From Spirosoma luteum DSM 19990 (lineage in GTDB: Bacteria > Bacteroidota > Bacteroidia > Cytophagales > Spirosomataceae), in NCBI RefSeq assembly GCF_000374065.1, contig NZ_KB893268.1:119073-183072 (forward strand): a stretch of DNA of 64,000 bases, written 5' to 3'. Below are positions 16,562 through 27,200 of the stretch, in pieces. The notes under the pieces are model-generated. The model did no database searches. It was given only the letters and a program-made list of their open reading frames with translations, and was not told the origin of the DNA. The position numbers and the translations under genes were made by a program. Position 1 is the first letter of the stretch. Each line of letters starts with the position of its first letter.

Positions 16562-17962
16562 ATGAAAAAAGACAATCGGGCCTCAAGACGGCGCTTTTTG
16601 CAGCAGATTGGCGCAACCAGTCTGGTAGCCGCTTCCTCGCCTTTATCCTCGCTGGCTGCTCAGGCAAAAGCCGAAGAACGCATCCTGCACTACGAAAAGC
16701 CCACCGGGCCAAATGATAAAGTTCGACTGGGTGTGATTGGCTACGGGGTCCAGGGGCATTTTGATTTGGGCTCCGCCCTGAAAGTTCCCGGGGTTGAACT
16801 GGCTGGTATCTGCGATCTGTACACGGGCCGTATTGAAAACGCCAAAGAACAGTTCGGTAACGAACTCTACACCACCCGGAACTACAAAGAACTGCTGGAC
16901 CGTCCGGATATTGACGCCGTCATTATTGCCACCCATGACGTCTGGCACGCCCGCATAGCTCAGGACGCCCTGGCCAAAGGTAAGCACGTGTACTGCGAAA
17001 AGCCGATGGTTTATAAAATCAGTGAAGGGTACCCAGTCATAGCAGCTGCCAAAAAGGCGGGGAAGGTTTTTCAGGTCGGTAGTCAGCGGGTAAGTAGCAT
17101 CGGCTATGCCAAAGCCAAGGAACTGCTGGCGGCCGGCGAAATTGGCAAACTCAACATGGTCAATGCCGTCTACGACCGGCAAAGCTCCATTGGCGCCTGG
17201 GAGTACACCATTCCGAACGATGCGAATGCGATGACCACCGACTGGGATCGGTTTATCGAAGTGACGGCCAAAATGCCCTTCGATGCCAAGAAATTCTTTT
17301 GGTGGCGGGCCTTCAAGGAAGTCGGGACGGGCGTAGCGGGCGACTTATTTATTCACCTGTTGAGCGGCACCCATTTTATCACGGGCTCTAAAGGTCCCAA
17401 CAGCATCTACAGCACCGGGCAGTTCAGCTACTGGAAAGATGGGCGGAACCTGCCGGATGTCATGTCGGGGGTCATGCAGTACCCGGATAGCGCCGAGCAC
17501 GCTGCGTTCCAGCTGACCTTACAGGTGAATTTTATTAGTGGAACGGGCGGACAGGAAGTGATCCGGCTGGTGGGTTCGGAAGGGGTCATTGATGTGATGG
17601 GCAATAACCTGAGTGTCAAACACAGCCTTATGCCCCAGGCCCCTGGGTTTGGTGGTTATGATTCGCTGTTCACCTTCTCCAAGAGTATGCAACAGCAAAT
17701 GCAACAGGAATACGATGCCAAATGGACGGCTGAGCAGCGCAAGCGGCCCGTTAAGATGGATATCACCTTCAGAGCGCCGGAGGGCTATAGTGATCATGTA
17801 GATCATTTCACCAACTTCTTTGATGCCATCCGGCTGAATAAACCGGTGGTGGAAGATGCTCAGTTTGGCTTTCGGGCAGCGGCCCCCGCCCTGTCCTGTA
17901 ACGAAAGTTACTTCAGCAAACAGATCGTCCATTGGGACCCAGCTACCATGAAATTGACCTAA
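16562..17962 (+). CDS. Tat-exported Gfo/Idh/MocA family oxidoreductase
   Basis: A 466-residue NAD(P)-dependent oxidoreductase. The start at ATG 16562 places a twin-arginine signal (S-R-R-R-F-L-Q-Q, then a hydrophobic stretch to about residue 38) at the N-terminus, implying folded export to the periplasm. The Rossmann loop G-V-I-G-Y-G-V-Q-G is near residue 60 and the E-K-P motif (Y-C-E-K-P-M) near 145, both hallmarks of the family. Secreted members act on sugars or glycosides, often by a redox-assisted mechanism. The actual substrate is unknown. Eight upstream codons are open but would bury the Tat signal. Confidence 0.85.
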   Translation: MKKDNRASRRRFLQQIGATSLVAASSPLSSLAAQAKAEERILHYEKPTGPNDKVRLGVIGYGVQGHFDLGSALKVPGVELAGICDLYTGRIENAKEQFGNELYTTRNYKELLDRPDIDAVIIATHDVWHARIAQDALAKGKHVYCEKPMVYKISEGYPVIAAAKKAGKVFQVGSQRVSSIGYAKAKELLAAGEIGKLNMVNAVYDRQSSIGAWEYTIPNDANAMTTDWDRFIEVTAKMPFDAKKFFWWRAFKEVGTGVAGDLFIHLLSGTHFITGSKGPNSIYSTGQFSYWKDGRNLPDVMSGVMQYPDSAEHAAFQLTLQVNFISGTGGQEVIRLVGSEGVIDVMGNNLSVKHSLMPQAPGFGGYDSLFTFSKSMQQQMQQEYDAKWTAEQRKRPVKMDITFRAPEGYSDHVDHFTNFFDAIRLNKPVVEDAQFGFRAAAPALSCNESYFSKQIVHWDPATMKLT

Positions 17963-17988
17963 GTCTTCGTACTTCTCCGAATTTTGTT

Positions 17989-18033
17989 ATTGATCCGAAT
18001 CTGAAAACCAGTGCTTATCAGATTCGGATCAAT
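17989..18033 (+). terminator. Hairpin after the Gfo/Idh/MocA gene
   Basis: Perfect 15-bp arms (17989-18003 with 18019-18033) and a 15-base loop, 26 bases after the stop. There is no clear T-run, so it may act as a transcript-end stabiliser or weak terminator. Confidence 0.5.
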
Positions 18034-18549
18034 TCGATAGTTAAACGAGAAGTTTGGCATACAGGTCTGTTTGCTTAGGTTGCATCGATGGTGTGTCGGT
18101 AGCCTTAACCTACTGATTATGGTTTCTAATCATAAAGACCTTACTCAACCCGCCCAAATGTAAAGGCAATTGGTCATCCGCTTCGCATTCAAATATCACT
18201 TGCTATCGTTAAGGAAGACTTGGTCCGTATTCCTGCCATCCAGAAGGAATTGCGTAGTATTGACCCCTTTGTCCTGTACAGTAATTTACGGTATAGGCTG
18301 AAGAGGCAGCTGGTTAAAAAGGTTCGTAAAGGATGGGGAATCTATTATAGCCCATCCGACAGGGTCATTACAATCGGATTAGCTGGATTTATCCAGTCCG
18401 TTTGCAGAGCACGATTGGCTCTCCTAAGATGAAACGGGCCTTACAGGTCACCAAGCCAGATTGCCTACTTCGCTGGATGTCCATGTTTCACCTGACAAAA
18501 GTCTTACAAGCTAAGGGCATTCCTGCCCGCTTTTAAGAGGTAGGGGCAG
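18034..18549. other. Relic region without an intact gene
   Basis: About 500 bases of interrupted frames. A 70-codon open run at 18220-18432 starts at a GTG and has a plausible amino-acid mix but no recognised family. It leads into the LytTR regulator fragment, so the whole stretch is probably decayed coding DNA. Confidence 0.45.
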
Positions 18550-18657
18550 AGTTTCGAGATTTTCGATTAGGTGGAGGTAAAGAGCCGGGTTATTTTCACG
18601 ACCTCTTATGATGAATATGCCCTCCAGGCCTTTAAAGTCAACAGTATCGACCCGTAG
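18550..18657 (+). pseudogene. LytTR-type response regulator, receiver-domain fragment
   Basis: Reading from 18550 gives S-F-E-I-F-D, an in-frame TAG, then V-E-V-K-S-R-V-I-F-T-T-S-Y-D-E-Y-A and F-K-V-N-S-I-D before another stop. This is the segment of a LytR/AlgR-family receiver domain that follows the phospho-acceptor, including the conserved T and the Y-D-E-Y-A-x-x-A-F helix. The N-terminal receiver part and the DNA-binding domain are missing. Two stops and truncation make it a clear relic. Confidence 0.75.
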
Positions 18658-18710
18658 CCATTGGCCAGGTTTATGTTCGATCCCTTGTTCCCTTTGATAC
18701 TAACCCGCAC

Positions 18711-19463
18711 TTACAGTTTGTTGTAGTAGGAAAACACGGAGAGCAGCCCGGCCCGGGATTTGAGGTCGGGTTTCTCGGCTTTCAGAAAAGCCTCCATCTG
18801 CTCTTTTTTGTCGGCCATCAGTTCCAGCACCGCTTTTTTGCCGGGCGAAAACTTAACCGCCTTCTTATCGCGGGCAACGTACCAGCTTTTTTGCAGAACG
18901 AGTTCATCGTCTTTCGTGCCGGTATTCATGGCGACATTGAAATTCGCCCGTTTGATGTGGATGGAGGGGTGTTCGAGCAGGGTAAGTTTTCCGGGCGCAA
19001 TCAGTTCAACGAAACCCGTCAATTCGTCGGCCTCACCCCGGTATTCGCGGGCGTTGATAAATAAACTGGTGGTGCCCCTCGTGTTGTTCATCAAAACGTA
19101 CCGCACCCGGTTGGCCTGAGCCGACCGAATGTCTTTGGCACCCGCCCGGATCTCAACATCGTTCGCTACCAGATCGAGTCGCACCGGTACCCCGGCCAGC
19201 GAGTCGGCATTGGCCGATATGCCTAATTTGCCATAAAACTTTACGATACCTGCCTGCCAGGTGGTATCGAGGTACGGATTCCCGATAAGTCGGCCGGATT
19301 CGCCTTTGATACCCCAAAGCGTACTATTGCCATTGTTGGGAATGGTCAGATTCGTGAAGTTGATACGGTCGCGGGTGCTTTGCGCCATCATATCGGTATT
19401 GTCCTGTGAGAAGGCAAGGGAGGAAATCGCTAAAAAGCCGAGACAAACGAACAAAAAACGCAT
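18711..19463 (-). CDS. Secreted protein of unknown function
   Basis: A 250-residue protein. The start is the ATG at 19461-19463 because a signal peptide follows (hydrophobic core FLFVCLGFLAIS, cleavage after AFS). The mature part is predicted beta-rich from alternating hydrophobics in the first two thirds, and the C-terminal 60 residues are lysine-rich and helical. I do not recognise the family. A TAnnTTTG-like box (TATTTTTG on the minus strand, 19508-19515) lies about 45 bases upstream. It diverges from the two-domain amidohydrolase gene 161 bases away. Confidence 0.7.
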   Translation of the reverse strand: MRFLFVCLGFLAISSLAFSQDNTDMMAQSTRDRINFTNLTIPNNGNSTLWGIKGESGRLIGNPYLDTTWQAGIVKFYGKLGISANADSLAGVPVRLDLVANDVEIRAGAKDIRSAQANRVRYVLMNNTRGTTSLFINAREYRGEADELTGFVELIAPGKLTLLEHPSIHIKRANFNVAMNTGTKDDELVLQKSWYVARDKKAVKFSPGKKAVLELMADKKEQMEAFLKAEKPDLKSRAGLLSVFSYYNKL

Positions 19464-19584
19464 GGTAATGGAGTTGACCGGGTCCTGATGAAAAGCCGTA
19501 TTCACAACAAAAATAAGCTATTTATTCTTTGCGTTGATACGAAATCTTATTTGGGTAAATTGGCGGACAGCCTATTAATTTACG

Positions 19585-19592
19585 TACTTTTG
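19585..19592 (+). promoter_or_regulatory. Candidate -7 box for the amidohydrolase pair
   Basis: TACTTTTG fits TAnnTTTG and lies 33 bases before the start codon, with a TTG about 22 bases upstream as a possible -33 element. Confidence 0.45.
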
Positions 19593-19624
19593 GCCGTTAT
19601 TCCAATCATCAACTCATGTAACTC

Positions 19625-22600
19625 ATGTTAAAACGTTTCCTGTCAGGGGTGTTTGTCTTTGGCCTGGTCGGCTCGTCGATAGCCCAGACAACCTTCCCCC
19701 GAAATGGTGTTTACGATGAACGACCGGGGCTTTACGCCTTCACCAATGCCACCATCGTTGTTGACCCTAAAACTACGTTACAGAATGCAACGCTGCTCAT
19801 CCGGAACGGACGGGTGGAGGCCGTTAGTACCAGCCTGAGTGTACCTGCCGGTGCCGTCGTGACTGACCTGACGGGTAAAACCATCTACCCGGCGCTGCTC
19901 GACATCGACTCGGACTATGGCATGCCCGAAGTAGCCCGCAGCGGTGGTCGGGGCGGTCGGGGTGGTGTGCCCCAGTACGAATCCAATAAAAAAGGAGCCT
20001 ACTACTGGAATCAGGCCATCCAGCCCGAAAATGAAGCCAGCGTTCTCTTTAAAGCCGATGCTAAAAAAGCGGATGAACTCCGTAAACTGGGCTTTGGAGC
20101 GGTGCTGACCCACCCGCACGACGGCATAGCACGGGGAACCGGCGCGCTCGTATCCCTGGCCGACGACCTGGAAAACACGCTGGTACTCAGACCAACGGCC
20201 ACGGCTCATTACTCATTCAGCAAGGGAACGTCCGGGCAGCAATATCCCAATTCCATGATGGGGTCGGTGGCGCTGCTTCGTCAGGCGTTATACGATGCCG
20301 ACTGGTACAAAAAATCAGGTAGTAAAGAGCAGGCGAACATGTCGCTGGATGCGATTAGTCGAACCAGTTCATTACCCGCTATTTTTGATGCCAATGACAA
20401 AATGGGCATTCTTCGGGCCGATAAAATTGGTGACGAATTTGGGGTTCAGTACATTGTCCGGAGTACGGGCGACGAATACCAGCGCCTGGATGAGGTGAAA
20501 GCAACGGGTGCTCCATTGATTGTACCGCTGAATTTTCCGGCTCCCTATACCGTAGAGGATGCCTGGGATGCGGATAATGTATCGCTGGCCGAGATGAAAC
20601 ACTGGGAAATGGCCCCCCTGAACGCCGGGCGGGTAGCAAACGCCGATATCCTCTTTGCCCTGACCACGGCCGACCTGAAAAGCAAAGCTGATTTCTGGCC
20701 CAATCTCCGCAAAGCCATCGAGAACGGACTGTCAGAGCAAAAAGCCCTGGAAGCCCTGACCACCGTACCGGCCAAACTCATCAAGGCAGATGATCTGCTG
20801 GGAACGCTGCAAAAAGGACGGCTGGCTAACTTTATCATCACGTCCGGGAATCTGTTCAGCCCCGACAATGTGATCTACGAAAACTGGATGCAGGGTAAAC
20901 AGTACATTGTGGCCAACAAAAGTGCCGCCGACCTGCGCGGTACCTGGAACCTGACGGTTGCCGGACTGGACGGTCGTGACCGGTCTAATCTTAAACTGAA
21001 CATTACGGGAAAAACACCAGCAAAACCGGAGTTTCAACTCATGGTCGATACCGTGAAAACGACCCCCAAAGTAACGGTGTCCGATGACTTCATAGCCATG
21101 CAGGTTCAACTGGACCGCCGACGGGGAACCTCGCGGCTGACGGGTTACCGCACCGGCAATACGATAAAGGGCGAGGGCGAAACGCCTGAAGGTAAAGTGG
21201 TTAACTGGTCCATGACCCGTACGGGCGATGCACCAGCCTCCACGTCGGCCGTATCCACATCGGCAACCAGTACGGCGGGTGCGGTAGCCGGGGCCACCAG
21301 CACCACGGCGGTTGGTACGCTCCTGTACCCATTCGTGGGCATGGGTAACGCGCAGAAGCCCAAACCGGAAACGATGCTTATCCGGAATGCTACCGTCTGG
21401 ACCAACGAAAAAGAGGGTGTACTGGAAAATGCCGATGTGCTGGTCTCGGGTGGTAAGATTGCCAAAGTAGGAAAAAATCTACCCGCGCCTGCCGATGGGA
21501 AAGTAGTGGACGGAACGGGTAAATACCTCACCAGCGGCATTATCGACGAGCATTCGCACATTGCCCTGTTGTCCATCAACGAGGGCGGGCAGTCCAGCTC
21601 GGCGGAAGTACGGATGGCGGATGTGATCAACCCGGACGACATCAACATTTACCGCCAACTGGCCGGGGGCGTTACGGCTTCTCAACTCCTGCATGGCTCG
21701 GCCAACGCCATTGGCGGGCAGTCGGCCCTGGTGAAACTAAAGTGGGGTGAATCGGCGGAGGGGATGCTCATTAAAGGAGCCGACGGCTTTATCAAGTTTG
21801 CCCTGGGTGAAAACGTCAAGCAGGCCAACTACCCCAATCCGGGTGTGCTGACGCGCTTCCCGCAGTCGCGGATGGGCGTGGAGCAGGTGTATATGGATCA
21901 CTTCACGCGGGCCAAAGAGTACGCCAAAGGATGGGCGGACTACAATCAGTTGTCTACCAAGCAGAAAGCTACGGCACTGGCCCCGCGCCGGGATATTGAA
22001 CTGGATGCCCTGGCCGAAATTCTGGCGAAAAAACGGTTTATCACCTGCCACTCCTACGTGCAGTCGGAGATAAATATGCTGCTGAAAGTGGCAGATTCGC
22101 TGGGTTTCAAAGTGAACACGTTTACCCACATTCTGGAAGGGTATAAACTGGCCGACAAGATGGCGAAACATGGCGTGGGTGCCTCTTCCTTTGCCGACTG
22201 GTGGGCCTACAAAATGGAAGTACACGATGCTATTCCGTATAATGCCGCCATCATGCACAACCAGGGCGTTACGGTTTCCATCAACTCCGACGATGCCGAA
22301 ATGGCCCGTCGTCTGAATCAGGAGGCCGCTAAAACGGTCGAATACGGCGGGATGACGGAAGATGCCGCTTGGAAAATGGTAACGCTCAATCCCGCCAAAC
22401 TCCTGCACCTGGACGACCACATGGGTAGTATCCGTGTCGGGAAAGATGCCGATCTGGTGCTCTGGAACGCGAATCCGCTGGCTATTTATGCCCGCCCTGA
22501 AATCACAATGATTGATGGTGCCGTTTACTTTAGCCTGAAAGACGAAGCGGCCAAACGGGAAGCCCTGCAAGCCGAACGCGCCCGGCTGGTTCAGAAGATG

Positions 22601-22708
22601 CTGGCCGCCAAAGCCAGCGGTTCCCCGGCAGTACGGCCCGCAGTCCGCCGGGGAAGGATGTGGCACTGTGAGGATGTGGAGGGAATGTACACGGAAGAGG
22701 AGAAATAG
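19625..22708 (+). CDS. Secreted two-module amidohydrolase-family protein
   Basis: A 1027-residue protein with a signal peptide (cleavage after SIAQ). Module 1 (about 25-440) has the composite beta-sandwich and TIM-barrel outline of imidazolonepropionase-like amidohydrolases, but where the metal-binding H-x-H should be it reads L-D-I-D-S-D. A linker near 440-545 looks like a small beta domain. Module 2 (about 575-1000) is complete: I-I-D-E-H-S-H carries H-x-H, H-S-Y and T-H-I-L supply the later histidines, and S-I-N-S-D-D the aspartate. So module 2 should be the active hydrolase, module 1 a likely pseudo-enzyme. The substrate is unknown. It is followed 111 bases downstream by a related gene. 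Confidence 0.8.
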   Translation: MLKRFLSGVFVFGLVGSSIAQTTFPRNGVYDERPGLYAFTNATIVVDPKTTLQNATLLIRNGRVEAVSTSLSVPAGAVVTDLTGKTIYPALLDIDSDYGMPEVARSGGRGGRGGVPQYESNKKGAYYWNQAIQPENEASVLFKADAKKADELRKLGFGAVLTHPHDGIARGTGALVSLADDLENTLVLRPTATAHYSFSKGTSGQQYPNSMMGSVALLRQALYDADWYKKSGSKEQANMSLDAISRTSSLPAIFDANDKMGILRADKIGDEFGVQYIVRSTGDEYQRLDEVKATGAPLIVPLNFPAPYTVEDAWDADNVSLAEMKHWEMAPLNAGRVANADILFALTTADLKSKADFWPNLRKAIENGLSEQKALEALTTVPAKLIKADDLLGTLQKGRLANFIITSGNLFSPDNVIYENWMQGKQYIVANKSAADLRGTWNLTVAGLDGRDRSNLKLNITGKTPAKPEFQLMVDTVKTTPKVTVSDDFIAMQVQLDRRRGTSRLTGYRTGNTIKGEGETPEGKVVNWSMTRTGDAPASTSAVSTSATSTAGAVAGATSTTAVGTLLYPFVGMGNAQKPKPETMLIRNATVWTNEKEGVLENADVLVSGGKIAKVGKNLPAPADGKVVDGTGKYLTSGIIDEHSHIALLSINEGGQSSSAEVRMADVINPDDINIYRQLAGGVTASQLLHGSANAIGGQSALVKLKWGESAEGMLIKGADGFIKFALGENVKQANYPNPGVLTRFPQSRMGVEQVYMDHFTRAKEYAKGWADYNQLSTKQKATALAPRRDIELDALAEILAKKRFITCHSYVQSEINMLLKVADSLGFKVNTFTHILEGYKLADKMAKHGVGASSFADWWAYKMEVHDAIPYNAAIMHNQGVTVSINSDDAEMARRLNQEAAKTVEYGGMTEDAAWKMVTLNPAKLLHLDDHMGSIRVGKDADLVLWNANPLAIYARPEITMIDGAVYFSLKDEAAKREALQAERARLVQKMLAAKASGSPAVRPAVRRGRMWHCEDVEGMYTEEEK

Positions 22709-22716
22709 GCACTCAG

Positions 22717-22801
22717 TTTATGGTTTATGGTTGGCTGACGCATGTATTACTCGTGCGTCAGCCAACCGTGCGACGGACCGCCGTAAACCCCAAACCATAA
22801 A
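22717..22801. repeat. Intergenic hairpin, GGCTGACG family (copy A)
   Basis: Inner 14-bp arms (22729-22742 with 22754-22767) and outer 10-bp arms (22717-22726 with 22792-22801). The core GGTTGGCTGACGCA is related to the hairpins at 24113-24230 and 57769-57853. It lies between two co-directional amidohydrolase genes. Confidence 0.75.
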
Positions 22802-22819
22802 CCTCAAACCATAACACAC

Positions 22820-24118
22820 ATGAAAGAACTACTAACACTTATAATTACCCTGACCGCGCTCACGAGCTACGGGCAGAACCCTGCTCCGGCGAAGCCACAG
22901 ACGAAAACCATTGCCCTAATGGGCGGTACGGTGCACGTGGGCAATGGGCAGGTTATCCCAAATGGCGTGGTCCTGTTTACCAATGGCGTCATTACCAACG
23001 TGGTCGATGGTACCCTTGTCCGGCTGAATTTGACCGATGTGGATGTAATTGACGTGTCGGGAAAGCACGTGTATCCCGGCATCATTTCGCCCGCTTCTAC
23101 GGTGGGTTTGCAGGAAACCGGTGCCGTTCGGTCTACCGTCGATAAACAGGAAATTGGGGTGTTAAACCCCAACGTTCGGGCACTGATTGCCTATAACACC
23201 GACTCCGAAATAATCCCCACCATACGTAATAATGGCGTGCTCGTTACCCAGGCTATGCCGCAGGGTGGTACCGTGTCGGGGAGTTCGAGTGTGATGATGG
23301 CCGATGGCTGGAACTGGGAAGATGCCGCGCTGAAAAAAGATGATGGTATCTGGCTCAACTGGCCAACCTATTTCTCCCGCGAATTCAATTTCGAGGACTT
23401 TTCGACCGTCATCAAAAAAAGCGATAAACGCGACCCCGCCATTGCTGCTCTGCGGGCTACGTTTGCCGATGCCAAAGCTTACGCGGCTATGACCAATCCA
23501 ACGCCCACAAATCTCAAACTGGAGTCGATGCGGGGGTTGTTTTCCGGAAAACAGAACCTGTACATCCGGGCCGATTACGCCAAAGACCTGATTGAAGCGG
23601 TCACGTTTGCCAAAGATATGGGCGTGAAGAAGTTTGTGCTGGTCGGGGGCGAAGAAGCCAACCGGGCCATCCCGTTTTTGAAAGAATTCAATGTACCCGT
23701 CATTTTGAGTGCATTGCACCGGCTCCCCAACCGTGAAGACGAAGATGTAGACATGCCGTACCGGATGCCGGGTATTCTGCACAATGCGGGTATTCTGGTT
23801 AGCCTGAGTTACGCCGATGAGTGGTGGCGGACCCGCAACCTGCCTTTTCAGGCGGGTACGGCCGCCGGTTTTGGCGTGGCCGACCGCGAAGAAGCCCTGA
23901 AAATGGTTACGTCGAATACCGCCAAAATTCTGGGCATCGATAACCTGGTAGGTACCCTCGAAAAGGGGAAGCAGGCAACCCTGTTCGTGTCGGCGGGGGA
24001 TGCGCTCGACATGCGGACCAACAAAGTAGAACACGTCTTTATCCAGGGCCGCAAAGTAAACCTCGACGACCGCCACAAACGGCTCTACAATACGTACAAG
24101 GAGAAGTACGGGAAGTAG
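22820..24118 (+). CDS. Secreted amidohydrolase-family protein, probably inactive
   Basis: A 432-residue protein with a signal peptide (cleavage near S-Y-G-Q). Its architecture matches one amidohydrolase module: N-terminal strands I-A-L-M-G-G-T-V-H-V, V-I-D-V-S-G-K-H-V-Y-P-G, and the C-terminal T-S-N-T-A-K-I-L-G-I and G-T-L-E-K-G-K-Q-A-T-L-F-V. Where active members have H-x-H the sequence reads I-S-P-A-S-T, and later metal histidines and the aspartate are not visible. It resembles module 1 of the preceding protein. The two products may form a complex with one working active site; this is inference. Confidence 0.75.
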   Translation: MKELLTLIITLTALTSYGQNPAPAKPQTKTIALMGGTVHVGNGQVIPNGVVLFTNGVITNVVDGTLVRLNLTDVDVIDVSGKHVYPGIISPASTVGLQETGAVRSTVDKQEIGVLNPNVRALIAYNTDSEIIPTIRNNGVLVTQAMPQGGTVSGSSSVMMADGWNWEDAALKKDDGIWLNWPTYFSREFNFEDFSTVIKKSDKRDPAIAALRATFADAKAYAAMTNPTPTNLKLESMRGLFSGKQNLYIRADYAKDLIEAVTFAKDMGVKKFVLVGGEEANRAIPFLKEFNVPVILSALHRLPNREDEDVDMPYRMPGILHNAGILVSLSYADEWWRTRNLPFQAGTAAGFGVADREEALKMVTSNTAKILGIDNLVGTLEKGKQATLFVSAGDALDMRTNKVEHVFIQGRKVNLDDRHKRLYNTYKEKYGK

Positions 24119-24230
24119 GTTTATGGTTTACGGTGTTCGGTATTTGGTTTACGGTGAGCTGACGCATAGGATAAGACCATTGATGCGTCAGCTCACCGTA
24201 AACCAAATACCGAATATTGTAAACCTACTT
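24113..24230. repeat. Long convergent hairpin, GGCTGACG family (copy B)
   Basis: A perfect 32-bp stem (24136-24167 with 24183-24214) with a 15-base loop, enclosed by an outer 11-bp stem (24113-24123 with 24220-24230). The outer arms contain the stop codons of both flanking convergent genes. It probably works as a bidirectional terminator. The arm contains TTTACGGTGAGCTGACGCAT, shared with copies A and C. Confidence 0.85.
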
Positions 24231-27200
24231 CTGATACGCCCGTAACGGTTGCTGATTGATGCCGAATAATAAGGTGTTATTGACCGGTAGCACCGCCCGC
24301 ACATCGCCGGTTAGGTCAAAACCGGCTTTTTGTTGGGGTACTGCCGAAAAGTTACCCCGTCCATCGCCCCGTAAGAGCAGCCCGTAGTTAGCATCGGCCC
24401 GGCCAAAACGCAGCCGCGCCTGCACCGCGTTGCCACAAAATAACAGGTCTTTCTTGCCATCATTGTCGTAATCCAGGGCTGTCAGCGTGAAAATGGGGGA
24501 TGTCTGAACTGCCAGCGGCAAGGGTTTCTCCACCAGTTTTCCCGTTGGCGTACTGACGAACAGTGTCGTTTGAAAGTGATTGGCCGTTAGCTTTTTGGCA
24601 TCCTGTAATTCCTCCTTCGTGAACACATCCGCGAGGGTAGCGTTGGAATAACTGTCGTAGGTCGTGAAGCGGTGGCGCAGCATCCCAACCTGTTCCAGGA
24701 TTTCGTCGCGGGTGGCGTGGGGGTAACTTTTTCCCTGCACGTACAGGCACAGGATTGGGTCTACTTTCCCGTTATTGTCGAAATCCTTGAAATACAACTC
24801 GGCGGGTTCCGTTTCGCTGGCCCGGCACTGCGTATTCAGCCCCTGATTCCCGATGACCAAATCGGGCTTCCCGTCGCCGTTGAGGTCATCGACCAGCAAT
24901 TTGTTCCACCAGCCGCTATACTGTTTTTCCAGATACGTTTCCGTCTGGTCGGTCAATTTTCCGTTGACCAAACCCAGTATCGTTACGGGCATCCATTCCC
25001 CCACAATCACTAACTCGGGTTTGCGGTCGGCGTTGAGGTCTACCCAGGCGGCATCGGTAACCATGCCGAGCGTAGAAAGCTGAGGGGCGAGTTGGGCAGT
25101 CCGGTCTATGAATTTACCCTTTCCATCGTTGATGAGTAAAAAGCTTTTGGGCGTTTCGGGGTAACGCCCCGGAATGACGCGTCCTCCCACAAATAAATCG
25201 GGTTTGCCATCGCCGTTTATGTCGGCCACCCGGGCGCAACTGGTGCTGGTTTGCAGATTGGGAACCGCAGTTGGACTCTTCGTGAAAGTTCCTTTGCCAT
25301 CGTTCAGGTAAACCCGATCCTGTAAAACCGGGTCGGCTGGTTCGCTATTTCCGTAGCCGCCACTGCACACGTAAAGGTCAGGAAAGCCGTCGGCGTTGGC
25401 ATCGAAGAAAACCGCATCGGCATTGTTGCTGAGTTTGTCCGTTTCAAACGCAGGTTGCGCTTTCTGGATAAATTGCCCCGACGATTGCTGGACGAAAAGG
25501 GCGGCTGCCTGACCACCGCTGCTCCCTACAAATACATCGTCAAGGCCATCGCCGTTTACATCAGCTCTGGTCATGCATGGTCCATTGAAGGATTGCGCAT
25601 TGACCAGCAGCGTCTGCCGTTTAAAATCGCTGGATTTATTGACGGGGTCAGTAAATGGAATGGGTGTTTTTATTTCCTGGTAAAGGGCAGGAGCGGGGCG
25701 TAGTGCCCGATAGGTTGCGTTGGCTTCCTTTTCCCGAAGCACCAGCAGCTGATCTGATTTTACGCCCGTTAGCAGTTGTTGCTTTCCCGTTGGCCAGACC
25801 ACCCGCAATGAGTCGATAAGGGGGTCGGTACCCAGACCGAAATGCAGCCGAAACGACATGCCGGACTGATAACCCCGCGTAGGCATCTGCTCCAGATACT
25901 GCTGCTGGCTTTTCCGATACACGGTCACGCTGGCTCCTACGCCCTGCGTGTTGGGCGCGTTGCCCGCCAGTTGGAGGGTTAGGTAGTGGTGTTGACGTTC
26001 TTTATTGGTTTCGTTCTGGAAAATAAAGGCGGGCTGATTGGTATTGTTGACGATGAGGTCCAAATCACCGTCGTTATCGAGGTCGGCGTAAGCGGCCCCG
26101 GTGCTGTTGGCAGTCTGGGTCAATCCCCATGCCTTACCGGCGTTGGCAAAGGTCACCTCACCCGACGGAGTACCACCTCGATTGCGAAACATATAATTCG
26201 CTACGTTTGAGGAGGGTATTTTATGGACCAGGTCCAGGACATCTTCGCGCCGGAAATTGGCGGGGCGATTCTGCATGTAGTCGGTCATGAATTTCAGAAA
26301 ATCCTGATTGGTATAATCCCGGACGTACCCGTTGGTGACATACAGGTCTTTCCAGCCATCGTTGTCATAATCGGCCAGTAGGGGTGACCAGCTCCAGTCG
26401 GTGCCGGAGACACCAGCCAGCTGACCAACTTCACTGAAGAGCGGGGCTTTTGCCGATGATTTTTTACCGGTCTGTACGCCTTCGTTCAGTTGCAGCATAT
26501 TCCGCATGTGCTGGTAATGAAAACCGGAGGACACGGCCAGGTCGAACTTATCGTAGTTGTCGGGGGCCATCAATAACTTCTGCCGCCGGTTGTCTTCGGG
26601 CAGCATATCGAGGGTCATGATGTCAGGTAGGGCATCGTTATTGACATCAGCCACATCGTTGCCCATCGAAAACTGGGAGGTGTGCCGAACGCTGGTTTTT
26701 AGTTGGTTCGTGAACGTGCCGTCCTGGTTGTTAATGTAGAGGTAGTCGGGGATGGTATAGTCATTGGAAACATACAGGTCGGGCCAGCCATCGGCGTTCA
26801 GATCAGACACCCCGATACCCAGGCCGTAACTCAAGACTGAACTGCTCAGTCCCGAACGCTCCGTAACGTCCTCGAAACGCTTGCCTGTATTACGGTATAG
26901 CCGAACCCCAATTTCGGGATTACTCTGTTTCAGCAGGGCCGCCGTTGGAACGGGGTCCAGCACGGGCAGCAGCCGGGGGTTGTGGTTGAGCAGAAACAAA
27001 TCCAAGTCGCCGTCGCGGTCGTAGTCGAAAAAGGTGCCCTGCGTGGTCTGTCCGGGATTGGCCAGGCCCCACTGTTCGGTTTGTTCCGAGAAATGAGGAA
27101 CGCCCTGTGCGTCTGGTCCATCATTGATAAATAATTGGGGAATCCGCTTTTGGGGGGGCAAAGCACCCGAATAGCAGAGGAGTAAATCCAGTCGGCCGTC

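Noticed and set aside
18220-18432. 70-codon plus-strand ORF
   Set aside because: No recognised family, GTG start, and surrounded by decayed coding DNA.
21737-22666. Long minus-strand open frame (309 codons)
   Set aside because: Antisense to the active module of the amidohydrolase; a GC-codon shadow.
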